A stretch of 64,000 nucleotides of DNA, from contig CAJTYW010000001.1 in the NCBI GenBank assembly GCA_910583995.1, positions 124,001 through 188,000 on the forward strand, given 5' to 3'. Position 1 is the first letter of the stretch; every line of letters begins with the position of its first letter. Both the position numbers and the translations under genes were made by a program. Below, one piece after another: positions 40,642-50,609 of this stretch. The notes under the pieces are model-generated. The model had not been told where the DNA came from. It did not search any database and saw only the letters and a program-made list of their open reading frames with translations. Origin of the DNA: an uncultured Christensenella sp. (GTDB taxonomy: Bacteria; Bacillota; Clostridia; Christensenellales; UBA3700).

Positions 40642-41955
40642 TTATTTGATATCAAATTGTTTGTTGTAATTTACTATATCATTTATCGCTCTATTAAAAT
40701 AAGCAATTTTCCTTTGTTTTTTATCCCTAATTTTAATATCAAGCGGTGGCAAAATACCAAAATTAGCGTTCATTGGCTGAAAATCGATATTATCGGTAGA
40801 AATATGTCTTTGCAAACTACCTGTAATAGTCGTGCTTGGTGCAATATATTTATCAGTTTTTGTAATATCGGCGTGAAGATTTAAACTTGCGATAAGTCCG
40901 CTCATTATACTTTCAACATAGCCTTCTACACCTGTTATTTGTCCTGCAAAGTAAATATTTTCAAAACCTTTTAATTTAAAATAACAATCAAGATGCTTAG
41001 GTGAATTAATAAAAGTATTTCTATGAATAACGCCGTATCTTAAAAATTCAGCATTTTCTAACCCTGGCAACAATGAAAATATACGCTTTTGTTCAGGAAA
41101 TGTTAGATTTGTTTGAAATCCTACTAAATTGTAAGCACTTCCTTGTACATTTTCTTTCCTAAGCTGACAAACGGCATAATATCTTTCGCCTGTTTTGGGA
41201 TTGGTAATTCCCACAGGTTTCATCATACCATATCTTATAGTTTCTGCACCGCGTTTTGCCATAACTTCAATAGGCATACACGACTCAAAAATTTCACCTT
41301 TTTCAAAAGAATGTAAATTGGCAACTTGCCCATTAATTAAAGCCGAATAAAATCGCTCGTATTCTTCCCTTTTCATCCCGCAATTTAGGTAATCTGACTG
41401 TTCGCCTTTGTCGTACCTTGTTGCAAAAAACAATTTATCATAGTCCAAACTATCGCCGCTTATGATTGGTGCAACTGCATCATAAAAATGAAGATTATCA
41501 CTATTTCCAATAAGTTTTGCAATAGCATCTGCCATTAAATCAGATGTAAGTGGACCTGTAGCTATTATTGTAGGAATATTCGTATCAATTTCTGTGTATT
41601 CTTGGTCAATTCTCTCAAAATTCGGAAAGCTATTAAGCTCTTCTTCCACAAAAGAGGAAAATTCTTTGCGATTTACAGCTAATGCACCACCAGATGGTAC
41701 TCTGGCTTTTTCCGCACATCTTAAAAGCAGACAATCCAAGCTTTTAAGTTCCGCTTTTAGCGTACCGCTTGCAGTTGAATTTTCCATACTTTTTAAGCTG
41801 TTACTGCAAACTAATTCGCTTAAGTTTGTAGTTGTGTGGCAAGGTGTTTGTTTAACCTTTCGCATTTCATAAAGCTTAACATTATATCCCCTTTTTAAAA
41901 GTTGATAACAGGCTTCAGACCCCGCTAAACCACCGCCAATTACACGAATTTCCAT
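40642..41955 (-). CDS. trmFO: Folate-dependent tRNA (uracil-54-C5)-methyltransferase TrmFO
   Basis: It makes ribothymidine (m5U54) in the T-loop using methylene-THF and FADH2. The FAD motif GGGLAGSEA is at 7-15. The catalytic cysteine region ELVCSNSLKS (Cys50) and the second conserved cysteine (NCGMKREEYERFY) are present. The C-terminal NYFGILPP counterpart is NFGILPP. At 437 residues it is normal. AAGGA precedes the ATG. In Firmicutes trmFO classically lies between topA and hslV, as here. Confidence 0.96.
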   Translation of the reverse strand: MEIRVIGGGLAGSEACYQLLKRGYNVKLYEMRKVKQTPCHTTTNLSELVCSNSLKSMENSTASGTLKAELKSLDCLLLRCAEKARVPSGGALAVNRKEFSSFVEEELNSFPNFERIDQEYTEIDTNIPTIIATGPLTSDLMADAIAKLIGNSDNLHFYDAVAPIISGDSLDYDKLFFATRYDKGEQSDYLNCGMKREEYERFYSALINGQVANLHSFEKGEIFESCMPIEVMAKRGAETIRYGMMKPVGITNPKTGERYYAVCQLRKENVQGSAYNLVGFQTNLTFPEQKRIFSLLPGLENAEFLRYGVIHRNTFINSPKHLDCYFKLKGFENIYFAGQITGVEGYVESIMSGLIASLNLHADITKTDKYIAPSTTITGSLQRHISTDNIDFQPMNANFGILPPLDIKIRDKKQRKIAYFNRAINDIVNYNKQFDIK

Positions 41956-41970
41956 AAAATTCCTTATAAA

Positions 41971-44247
41971 TTAATCTTTCTTCTTTTTAATCGGTATAAT
42001 ATTTTTGCATTTTGGATAGTTAGGGCAAGCATAAAATTCGCCATATCTTCCGTTTTTAATTACCATTTTTGCACCGCAGTTTTCACAAATAACATCTTCA
42101 CTTGAGTTATGATTTTCATTATTAGAATTATTTGTCTCCATCAACTCTTTTTCAGCATCTTGAATTTCGCTATCATAACTGCTTTGGTTATAAAAAATAG
42201 TGTTTTCAGGTGCATTTTCAATATTATCTTGAGTATCAGAATTTTTCATTCTTTTAACTTCGCTAACTTTTAAAATTTTGTTACATTCTGGATAACCGCT
42301 ACAACCATAAAATTTACCATATTTGCTATTTTTTAGCAGCATTGGTTTGCCACAATCAGGACATAGTACTTCTTCTGCATTAGATTCTGAATTGTCTTTG
42401 TCATTTTCATTAAATGGCATAATTTTTTTGCAGTTAGGATAGTCAGAACAGCCTAAGAATTTGCCGTATTTGCCGTCCCTTATTACCATAGGCTTTCCGC
42501 AGTCTGGACATTTTATATCTGTCATTATAGGCTCGATTTTAACCCTTTGTCCGTCATTGGCTTTTTCAAGATTTTTCAAAAAACCAGGGTAAAAATCACT
42601 TATAATTTTATGCCAGTCTACTTCACCGTCAGCAACAATATCAAGCTTACTTTCCATTTCTGCCGTAAATTTAGTGTCCATTATATTAGGGAAATATTTG
42701 ACTAATTGGTCGCATACAATAAAACCAAGCTCTGTTGGTTTCATATACTTGCCTTCTTTTTCAATATACTGCCTTTTATAAATTACACTTATAATAGTAG
42801 CGTAAGTTGATGGTCTACCAATGCCATTCTCTTCCATTGCTTTAACAATAGTACTATCTGTATATCTCAATGGCGGTTTTGTAAATTTTTGCTCTTTTGT
42901 AAGCTCTTTTAATATCAATTTATCGTCAACTTCAAAGTTTGGAAGATTGTTTGCGATATCTTCGTCATCTTCTTCTTTTGATGCTGTGTAAACTTTGGTG
43001 TAACCTGCAAAAATCAAAGTTTTACCTTTTAGCAAATATCCGTATTTAGTACCATTAAATTCACTTGTGATATTTACAGTTAAAGTATTATACTCTGCAG
43101 GAACCATTTGAGATGCTAAAAATCTGTCATAAATCAATTTATAAAGCTTCCATTGGTCGTTTTCAATCTTACCTTTTAAAAACTCTGGTGTGTAATCAAG
43201 ATTGACTGGACGAATAGCTTCGTGTGCATCTTGAGCGTTACCTTTTGTAGTATAAACATTTGGTTTTTTAGGATAATATTCCGCTCCAAAATGAGTATTA
43301 ATAAAGTTTCTAGCCATATTTTGTGCATCGTCACTAATTCTAACGCTGTCTGTTCTTATATAAGTAACTAATGCGTGCTGACCTTCGTCTTTAATATTAA
43401 CACCTTCATAAAGTTGTTGAGCGATTTTCATAACACCGCTTGCAGAAAAATTAAGTTTGTTTACAGCATCTTGTTGCATAGTAGATGTTGTAAAAGGCGG
43501 ATTAGGTTTTGATAAGCTTTTTGCTCTTTTAACATTACTTACATACCAATTGCCTGCTTTTGATTCTTCTTCAACTTTTAGTGCATCTTCCCCATTGGTA
43601 ATTTTGCGTTTTTTACCATTTATATCATTAAATTGAGCCTTATAAAAAGCTGTACCATTTCCTGAAACATTGGCAAAAATATTCCAATACTCTTCTGGTT
43701 TAAAAGCAAGAATTTCACGTTCTTTTTCGCAAATCATTCTTAGTGCAACAGATTGAACTCTACCTGCAGATAAACCCTTTTGAATCTTTTTAGACAAAAC
43801 AGGAGAAATCAAATAACCAACCAATCTGTCAAGTACTCTTCTTGCTTGTTGTGAGTTTACTAAATTTAAATCTATACTTCTTGGGTTTTCAATAGCTTTA
43901 TTAACGGCTTTTTTAGTAATTTCGTTAAATACTATTCTAACATCTTCGCTTTCAATTCCTAAAATGTTTTTTAAATGCCAAGAAATTGCCTCTCCTTCAC
44001 GGTCGGGGTCGGTTGCTAAATAAACTTTATCACAATTTTTGATTTCTTTTTTAAGCTGTTTTATTGTATTTTCTTTTTGTGGATACACTTCATACTCTGG
44101 TTCAAAGTTTCTATGCACATTAACGCCCAACTTATCTGCCGGTAAATCACGCACGTGACCGCCTGATGCCAATACTTTGTAACCTGAACCTAAATATTTA
44201 CTTATGGTTTTTGATTTTGAAGGTGACTCAACAATAACTAAATCCAT
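41971..44247 (-). CDS. topA: DNA topoisomerase I
   Basis: A type IA topoisomerase of 758 residues that relaxes negative supercoils. The TOPRIM domain has Glu7 (VIVESPSK) and the acidic triad D80-P-D-R-E84 (ATDPDREGEAISWHL). The active-site tyrosine is in TYIRTDSVRIS, near 297. Three C-terminal Cys4 zinc ribbons occur in a row, each of the CPDCGKPM then GCSDYPNC type, separated by Asp/Glu/Asn-rich linkers. It lies 11 bp after dprA with AAAGGAG before the ATG. Confidence 0.97.
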   Translation of the reverse strand: MDLVIVESPSKSKTISKYLGSGYKVLASGGHVRDLPADKLGVNVHRNFEPEYEVYPQKENTIKQLKKEIKNCDKVYLATDPDREGEAISWHLKNILGIESEDVRIVFNEITKKAVNKAIENPRSIDLNLVNSQQARRVLDRLVGYLISPVLSKKIQKGLSAGRVQSVALRMICEKEREILAFKPEEYWNIFANVSGNGTAFYKAQFNDINGKKRKITNGEDALKVEEESKAGNWYVSNVKRAKSLSKPNPPFTTSTMQQDAVNKLNFSASGVMKIAQQLYEGVNIKDEGQHALVTYIRTDSVRISDDAQNMARNFINTHFGAEYYPKKPNVYTTKGNAQDAHEAIRPVNLDYTPEFLKGKIENDQWKLYKLIYDRFLASQMVPAEYNTLTVNITSEFNGTKYGYLLKGKTLIFAGYTKVYTASKEEDDEDIANNLPNFEVDDKLILKELTKEQKFTKPPLRYTDSTIVKAMEENGIGRPSTYATIISVIYKRQYIEKEGKYMKPTELGFIVCDQLVKYFPNIMDTKFTAEMESKLDIVADGEVDWHKIISDFYPGFLKNLEKANDGQRVKIEPIMTDIKCPDCGKPMVIRDGKYGKFLGCSDYPNCKKIMPFNENDKDNSESNAEEVLCPDCGKPMLLKNSKYGKFYGCSGYPECNKILKVSEVKRMKNSDTQDNIENAPENTIFYNQSSYDSEIQDAEKELMETNNSNNENHNSSEDVICENCGAKMVIKNGRYGEFYACPNYPKCKNIIPIKKKKD

Positions 44248-44258
44248 TCAATTCTCCT

Positions 44259-45353
44259 TTAATTTGGTTGTAATTCGTAGAAATTACCCGGAACTTTTCG
44301 TATAATTTTAGCAGCCATTAAACTTTGAAGAATAGTAAATAATGTGCCAATTTCGATATTAGTTTTAGAGATAATTTCTTCTATATGTAACTTGCCACCC
44401 GCAAGTTCGTTGACAATTGATTGTTCAATAAAATCCAGCTGAATCGCACTTTTTGCAACATCTCTTTGCTTGATATTATAGTTTGTCAAAATATCATTTA
44501 CGCAAGTAGTCATCATAACATTATTACTTGCTTTTATAAGGTCATTAGTACCTTGACTTTGTTCTGAAAATATACTGCCCGGTACAGCATACAATTCCTT
44601 ACCCATATCCAAAGCAAGATTGGCAGTAATTATAGAACCTGACTTTTGACCTGCCTCAGTTACAAGTACACCATCAGATAATCCGCTTATAATTCTGTTC
44701 CTTTGCGGGAAATTGTAAGAAAAAGGCTCTGTCCCTAGCGGATATTCAGATAATATTAAACCTTTACTTTCAATTTCTTTAAATAAATCCTTGTTTTCCT
44801 TTGGATAAATAACATCTAGTCCTGAACCTAATACTGCAATGGTATCACCTTCATTTAAAAGGCACTCTGTATGAGCTACGGTATCAACTCCACGTGCAAG
44901 ACCGCTTATAATACAAAATCCGTTTAAAGATAATTCTCTTGCAAATTTTTCGGTAACATCTTTACCATATCTTGTAACTTTTCTTGCACCTACTATTGCA
45001 ATAGCAAGTTTATCCAATAATTCGATATTACCTTTATAGTACAATACAATTGGTGGGTCGTCCAAATAATCTTCCAATTTTTTTGGATAATTATCGCTTA
45101 TTAATGTTAAAGCACCAACACCTTTTATCATTAAATCATTAATCAATTTGTCGGTAAAGCTATCATCAAGCAATAATGCCATTTTGTTGTATGTAGCTAT
45201 GTCAATAATTTCAAGAATTTCGTCTTTACAATTTTTAAATTCCTTGACAATTTCAGAAGGCTCTTGAAATAAATTGTATATTAAATATTTCTTTTTTGCA
45301 CTGATATTAAAATTGTTAAGCCAAATCAATGCACGCTCGTCGTTGTTGTACAT
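44259..45353 (-). CDS. dprA: DNA-processing protein DprA
   Basis: DprA loads RecA onto incoming single-stranded DNA during transformation. A SAM-like N-terminus precedes the Rossmann core: VGARKVTRYG, ISGLARGVDT, LGSGLDVIYPKEN, FPQRNRIISG and KSGSIITANLA. A winged helix (about 300-360) ends the 364-residue protein. With comM next to it and topA following, this is the usual comM-dprA-topA order. No other competence genes are in view, so competence itself is not shown. Confidence 0.95.
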   Translation of the reverse strand: MYNNDERALIWLNNFNISAKKKYLIYNLFQEPSEIVKEFKNCKDEILEIIDIATYNKMALLLDDSFTDKLINDLMIKGVGALTLISDNYPKKLEDYLDDPPIVLYYKGNIELLDKLAIAIVGARKVTRYGKDVTEKFARELSLNGFCIISGLARGVDTVAHTECLLNEGDTIAVLGSGLDVIYPKENKDLFKEIESKGLILSEYPLGTEPFSYNFPQRNRIISGLSDGVLVTEAGQKSGSIITANLALDMGKELYAVPGSIFSEQSQGTNDLIKASNNVMMTTCVNDILTNYNIKQRDVAKSAIQLDFIEQSIVNELAGGKLHIEEIISKTNIEIGTLFTILQSLMAAKIIRKVPGNFYELQPN

Positions 45354-45373
45354 AAAACTCCTAATTTAATCTG

Positions 45374-46903
45374 TTATTCCCAATATTTTCTATCAAGTGA
45401 CCTGTACTGTATTGCTTCTGCAATATGTCTTGTTTCAATATTTTGTGTGCCGTCCAAATCCGCAATAGTTCTTGCAACTTTCAAAATTCTGGCATTAGCT
45501 CTGCCTGACAATTTTAATTTATCAAAAGCTATTTCCATTAATTGTTCAGATTGCTTTGAAATTGAACAATACTCTTCAAGCATAGCATTTGTCATTTCTG
45601 AATTTGTAAAAATACCACTGCCTTTAAAACGCTCGCGTTGGATTTCCCTAGCTTTTTCAACTCTCTCTTTAATAGCTGCACTTGACTCTGCTTTTACTTT
45701 TGAGCGTAAATCGTCATAGCTTACACTATCTACTTCAACTTGCAAATCTATTCTGTCAAGTAGTGGTCCTGATAGTCTATTTACATATTTATGTATTTCG
45801 TGTGGTGAGCATTTGCAAGGAGTTGAAGAACCAAAATTGCCACAAGGACACGGATTCATACTTGCAACAAGCATAAAGTGACAAGGATATTCAAGTGTCA
45901 TTTTTGCTCTTGATATAACCACAACACCATCTTCAAGTGGTTGTCTTAAAGTCTCTAAAGTTTTTCTTGAATACTCAGGCATTTCGTCTAAAAACAATAC
46001 GCCGTTGTGAGCAAGACTTATTTCACCCGGTTTACAATTTGCACCGCCACCTGTTAGTGATGGTACTGTTGCTGTATGGTGTGGGGAACGGAATGGTCTT
46101 GTTTTAACAATACCTTGATTTTGGTCCAAAACACCCGCTATACTATGAATTTTAGTAACTTCAATTGCTTCTTCAAAAGTCATATTAGGCATAATAGTTG
46201 GTACGCATTTTGCAAGCATTGTTTTACCTGCACCTGGCGGTCCAATCATAAGTATATTATGTCCGCCTGATACACTTATCTCCAAAGCACGCTTTGCCAT
46301 AAATTGACCTTTTACGTCCGCAAAATCTGTGTGAAATTTATTTATTGTTTCGTCAATACGGTATTCACTACACTCAACTTTAGGAATATTGTTTATACCT
46401 GATAAAAATTCCACTACTTCACTTAAAGATGACACAGCATAACACTCTGCTTTGCTAAGATAACTTGCTTCATTTTCATTTGCTTTTGGAATGATATATT
46501 TTGTATACCCACTCTCTAACCCGGCAATAAGAGTTGGAAGTAATCCGTTTATATGCCTTACACTGCCATCTAGTGATAATTCACCAAGTAAAATATAGTC
46601 TTTATATTTTAATGTTTTAATTTGCTCTGACGCTGCTAGAATACCTGTCGCAATTGCTAAATCAAAAACAGGTCCTTCCTTTTTTAAATCAGCGGGTGCT
46701 AAATTTATTGTAATTTTTTTGACGGGATAATTCAAACCGCTGTTTTTGATTGCAGAACGAATTCTTTCCCTACTTTCTTTAATTGCCGTATCTGGAAGTC
46801 CAACCATATCGTAAGAAGGTAGACCAGCATTAATATCGATTTCTATATCAATCTTAAAACCTTTAACACCATTTAAGGCAAAACTATTTGTTTTTGCTAA
46901 CAT
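45374..46903 (-). CDS. comM: ComM/YifB-family AAA+ ATPase (Mg-chelatase-like)
   Basis: A 509-residue protein with an N-terminal Lon-protease-like ChlI fold (SYDMVGLPDTAIKESRER, NLAPADLKKEGPVFDLAIA). The AAA+ core has Walker A IGPPGAGKTML near 222 and FLDEMPEYSR as Walker B. A C-terminal Mg-chelatase-like region contains CPCGNFG and CKCSP cysteines. Family ComM is a branch-migration helicase in transformation. It starts in a TAATG overlap with the lipoprotein-glycosyltransferase gene, so the two are coupled. Confidence 0.93.
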   Translation of the reverse strand: MLAKTNSFALNGVKGFKIDIEIDINAGLPSYDMVGLPDTAIKESRERIRSAIKNSGLNYPVKKITINLAPADLKKEGPVFDLAIATGILAASEQIKTLKYKDYILLGELSLDGSVRHINGLLPTLIAGLESGYTKYIIPKANENEASYLSKAECYAVSSLSEVVEFLSGINNIPKVECSEYRIDETINKFHTDFADVKGQFMAKRALEISVSGGHNILMIGPPGAGKTMLAKCVPTIMPNMTFEEAIEVTKIHSIAGVLDQNQGIVKTRPFRSPHHTATVPSLTGGGANCKPGEISLAHNGVLFLDEMPEYSRKTLETLRQPLEDGVVVISRAKMTLEYPCHFMLVASMNPCPCGNFGSSTPCKCSPHEIHKYVNRLSGPLLDRIDLQVEVDSVSYDDLRSKVKAESSAAIKERVEKAREIQRERFKGSGIFTNSEMTNAMLEEYCSISKQSEQLMEIAFDKLKLSGRANARILKVARTIADLDGTQNIETRHIAEAIQYRSLDRKYWE

Positions 46904-49140
46904 TATTTTTTCCTTTCAAATATTCTTATAACTCTATTTTTGCTACGATTGAAATCTTCTTTAAATTCAACAAGTAAATTGTCTGGCATAGGTTTAATTT
47001 CCTTTTCTACTCCGTTTGCCATAATGTCAAACATAACCCATAACATATAAATTACTGTAAACAACATTATGATTGAACCGACAATATATAGCGGGTCAAG
47101 TTTATAGAAGAAATGAAGACCAGTTCCATCAAGGAAAGCAAAATTAATTGCACCGCTCTTTGTTAGTATTACAGATGTGTTAACAAAATTTAATACAGAC
47201 AATATTCCAAATACTTTGAATACTCTTTTTTCCATTTTTAAGCCTGCATACAAAAGTAACAAAACTGTACCGATTAAAGTATATTCAACTCTTGAGCCAA
47301 TACCAAATACAGACCATAAAATGAATGACATTGCAAGTAACAAGATATAATCAAGTCTGTTTCTTGTTTTAGTGAACAAATATACACCAAATCCAATAAA
47401 TATAAGCATTATAATTGCAATCAATACAATCATTGCTACACTTGATGCGTTATTTCCTAAACCAAATATTGCAAAGAAATTGAATGAACTATTTGAAATC
47501 AAGTTGTTTTCTTTGATATTTTCTAACATTTTGCTAAATACTAATATTCCGCCGTTTGGTTTGCTGCCTGCTGTAAAATATTCAGTTGCAAATGGAATTG
47601 CCAAACAATAGAATACTATAAAGCTTGCAATTGAAGCTACAACAATCGGCATAATTGCTTTTTTATCTTTTATGCAGAAGAATATTTCATATCCTAAAAT
47701 AACAGGTAATGCAATAAGCATAAAGTTGCTAAACATTAAACCAAACATATACATAATTGGTACATAAATATGCTTTTTCTCTATCATAAAGTTGATTGCA
47801 GCAACTAAGAATGCCATAGCAATGCTCATATTCATTCCCCAAACTACAGAGCTTGTAAACATAGCTGGAAGAAGTGCATAAGTTCCTGCTATTACAGCAC
47901 TGTATTTGTCATTGTAGTTACTTGCTATCATTTTGTAAATCATATAGCAAACTGCCAAATCTGCGATTATATTAGGTATTCTAATAAGCATTGACATACC
48001 TAAACTTTTCTCAGTAAAATCTAGTGCATTTCCTATCACTCCAAAGAATGACAATATATATAACCAACCTGTTGGTAGGCTGTTAGGGTGAACGCTATAT
48101 ATTTTAGAAGGTCCGTCCTTTGCTATATCAAGTGCTATTCCCGCATATTCAGTTATTGTATCGCCCATACCAAAGACTGTTAATACCAAAATAAATCTTA
48201 TTAAAAAGGCACTAAGCAATGTATATATGAATATCGCAATAGGAGATGTAAATGTTTGTTTTAAGTTTGTAGGTTCAAAAAACTCTTTAAATGATTTTTT
48301 AACCTTAACAGGTTTTGCATCTTTAGGGATATTATTGTTACTATTATTATCGTCGTCAAATAAAGGTGCATTGTCAAGATAATTGCGTTTTTGCAAAATA
48401 CGAATCAAATAATAAGCCCCTACAACAAGGCAAGCTGCAAATAAGCATAAAAGTACTGTATAAACTACACCACCAGCTTCCTTATCTGTTACAGCACTAC
48501 CTGGTGTTAATTTAACAACATTGTTACCAACAGGAACTTCTTTAACTGCAGAGATTGAAAGATTGTCAAATAGGATAGTACCTCTAGCACCACCTAAATC
48601 TTCCCTACCAATACCTGCAATAAAAGTATATTTTGCTGTTGAAGTAGGTTTAAAGTATATAGTTGTAGATTGCCAACCTTCTGTTTTTGTTTTATTGATT
48701 GGGTCAAAATTTTTGTCTTCCAAAAAACCAAAATAACCACTGATTGCGCCATCTTTTTCAGTGCTTATTGTACTATCAATTTTAAAGTAAACAGATAACT
48801 TGTAATTTTGACCTGAATATAGCTTAACTGAAGTTTTCATATATGCAGTATCATAATCACTTGTAGTGATAGAAATATATCTTTGACCTAATTGTTGTTG
48901 TTCATTACTACCACTGCCTGTAGTTACTTCTTTATAATTTTTGGAAGTATCTTTTGTACCATCTTTATTTATATATACAAACTCCCAATTTTCAAGTCTT
49001 TTTGTATCTTGATTTAATGTCTCAAAATTACCGTTAGCTAGCAGTTCCTTATTGACAGTATGACTACAGCCAGTAAGTGTAACTGCAAGTACTGCGATAA
49101 CAGCCAAGCAAATCAAAAATGTTTTGCTAAACCTTTTCAT
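46903..49140 (-). CDS. Lipoprotein fused to a GT-C-type membrane glycosyltransferase-like domain
   Basis: A 745-residue protein of unusual layout. The signal peptide ends in a lipobox (LTGC-S, Cys25). A jelly-roll module of about 180 residues follows (LANGNFE, SVYFKIDS, GTILFDNLSIS), resembling CBM4/9-type folds. A membrane helix lies at about 225-250, then a cytoplasmic acidic-Asn linker (DDDNNSNNN). Ten or more helices follow that look like GT-C mannosyltransferases of the Gpi18/COG5542 kind (FGMGDTITEYAG, LIRIPNIIADLAVCYMIYK, VVWGMN). The usual WGQVD is WGMNMS here, so activity may be changed. Substrate is unknown. It heads the long leftward run and overlaps comM by 1 bp. Confidence 0.7.
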   Translation of the reverse strand: MKRFSKTFLICLAVIAVLAVTLTGCSHTVNKELLANGNFETLNQDTKRLENWEFVYINKDGTKDTSKNYKEVTTGSGSNEQQQLGQRYISITTSDYDTAYMKTSVKLYSGQNYKLSVYFKIDSTISTEKDGAISGYFGFLEDKNFDPINKTKTEGWQSTTIYFKPTSTAKYTFIAGIGREDLGGARGTILFDNLSISAVKEVPVGNNVVKLTPGSAVTDKEAGGVVYTVLLCLFAACLVVGAYYLIRILQKRNYLDNAPLFDDDNNSNNNIPKDAKPVKVKKSFKEFFEPTNLKQTFTSPIAIFIYTLLSAFLIRFILVLTVFGMGDTITEYAGIALDIAKDGPSKIYSVHPNSLPTGWLYILSFFGVIGNALDFTEKSLGMSMLIRIPNIIADLAVCYMIYKMIASNYNDKYSAVIAGTYALLPAMFTSSVVWGMNMSIAMAFLVAAINFMIEKKHIYVPIMYMFGLMFSNFMLIALPVILGYEIFFCIKDKKAIMPIVVASIASFIVFYCLAIPFATEYFTAGSKPNGGILVFSKMLENIKENNLISNSSFNFFAIFGLGNNASSVAMIVLIAIIMLIFIGFGVYLFTKTRNRLDYILLLAMSFILWSVFGIGSRVEYTLIGTVLLLLYAGLKMEKRVFKVFGILSVLNFVNTSVILTKSGAINFAFLDGTGLHFFYKLDPLYIVGSIIMLFTVIYMLWVMFDIMANGVEKEIKPMPDNLLVEFKEDFNRSKNRVIRIFERKK

Positions 49141-49280
49141 TTTGCACCTCTTATTTTTATAATAATATTATAATAAAACATTTTAAACTAAATAGCAACC
49201 CTTTTTTATTTATTTTTACAAATTTATCCAAATAAAATTCATAAATTTTGAGATTTTACATATATTATACCCAACAAATA

Positions 49281-49315
49281 AAAAATAATAGCCGAATTTC
49301 GGCTATTATTATTTG
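49281..49315 (-). terminator. Intrinsic terminator after degV
   Basis: The stem AATAATAGCCGA/TCGGCTATTATT with a tiny loop gives a U run on the minus strand from the A run at 49281-49285. It insulates degV from the gene at 49140, whose own promoter I could not define. Confidence 0.8.
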
Positions 49316-49389
49316 ATTTATTTTGTTTAATTACAAAATCATTACTTAATTAAATTGATTTTGCTTATTTAAATACTAAGTTATTTGAA

Positions 49390-50298
49390 TTAATTGTTGC
49401 TTACTGGAAATGGAAGAATCAAACTTTGCTGACCTTGTCTTTCGTGACCTTTAAAGAATACTGCTACAGTATTAGGACCTACGTGTGAGCCGATAATGCA
49501 AGTTAAATCGCAATACTTTACTTCCAAACCTGTACGCTCAACAAGTACATTACCAATTTCCTTTGCATCATCTAAACAATCGCTATGTGCCATAATTATA
49601 AAATCATTTTCAGGAATAATGATATTTTTCATAACCATATCAATCATTGTTTTAAATGCTTTTTTCTGTCCACGAACTTTACCTACAACATTGATTTTTC
49701 CTGCATAATCAAGAGACAAAACAGGTTTGATACCCAAAATTGTACCAATTGTTGCTTCAATAGCATTAATTCTGCCACCTTTTTTCAAGTGTGTTAAATC
49801 TTGCACAATATAATAATGAGAATAACACAATTTATTCTCTTCACAATAACTGTACACTTCTTCAATTGTTTTGCCATCTTTTTGCAACTTGATGCAATCG
49901 CTTAATAACAATCCCAATGCACCTGAACCGCATAATGTATCAACTACCATTATTTTTTTGTCAGGGAATTTTTTTGATAATTCGTTTACAGTCGGAGTAA
50001 AGTTTTCAAAAGTAGAACTTACACCGGAAGAAAAACATAAATGTAAAATGTCATAACCTTCGTTTAACAAATCATTGAATTTAGTAATGGCATCAAATTG
50101 ATTTGCTTGAGAAGTTTTGCAAGAAGAGCCTGCACGCATCTTATCATACAAATCTTTTGAAGTTATTTTTGTATTTTCCAAATCATATTCTTCACCATCA
50201 ATAGTAATAGGCATAACTACTCTGACAATATTGTTTTCTTCAAAAAACTCAGGATAAATGTCACAAGTATAATCAGTTGTAATTACAAATTTTTTCAT
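49390..50298 (-). CDS. DegV family fatty-acid-binding protein
   Basis: The 302-residue DegV/FakB-type protein binds a fatty acid, and family members present it to FakA kinase. DYTCDI at the start, KTSQANQ (about 61-67), SSGVSSTFEN, HLKKGGRI (about 169-176) and GSHVGPNTVAVFF near the end are the family's lipid and phosphate-contact motifs. Length is normal. No fakA lies in the window. AAGGAG precedes the ATG. It is monocistronic. Confidence 0.92.
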   Translation of the reverse strand: MKKFVITTDYTCDIYPEFFEENNIVRVVMPITIDGEEYDLENTKITSKDLYDKMRAGSSCKTSQANQFDAITKFNDLLNEGYDILHLCFSSGVSSTFENFTPTVNELSKKFPDKKIMVVDTLCGSGALGLLLSDCIKLQKDGKTIEEVYSYCEENKLCYSHYYIVQDLTHLKKGGRINAIEATIGTILGIKPVLSLDYAGKINVVGKVRGQKKAFKTMIDMVMKNIIIPENDFIIMAHSDCLDDAKEIGNVLVERTGLEVKYCDLTCIIGSHVGPNTVAVFFKGHERQGQQSLILPFPVSNN

Positions 50299-50515
50299 TT
50301 TTACTCCTTTGATAATTTCTTATCAAATAAATATTAACACATAAATTAAAATTAGTCAATGTAAAAAACAAATAAATTTTATTTTATCAAAAAATTCACT
50401 TTATTTTTGCCTTTTTAGCACTTAATACACATAATCTAAAATTTTTGTGTAATAATCCTGTTATTTAATCTGTTTATTGTGTAAAGTTTTTTATATGTTT
50501 TTACACTATTTTGCA
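50299..50515. promoter_or_regulatory. Intergenic region with a probable degV promoter
   Basis: Minus-strand TTGACT (50359-50354), a 17-bp spacer and TAATAT (50336-50331) form a plausible degV promoter. The rest (50360-50515) is AT-rich, without a gene or clear structure. Confidence 0.45.
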
Positions 50516-50549
50516 ACAAAATAATCTCCGCAAAAAATCACGGAGATTA
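50516..50549 (-). terminator. Intrinsic terminator after the phosphofructokinase pair
   Basis: The stem TAATCTCCG/CGGAGATTA (50522-50530, 50541-50549) with a 10-nt loop is followed on the minus strand by TTTTGTTG. It ends the mtrB/pfkA/pfp unit. Confidence 0.8.
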
Positions 50550-50609
50550 AATTTGTTTCAGAATATTTGTTTTTTTAGTCTAAAATATCGTAAATTTAGC
50601 TAATTTAAA

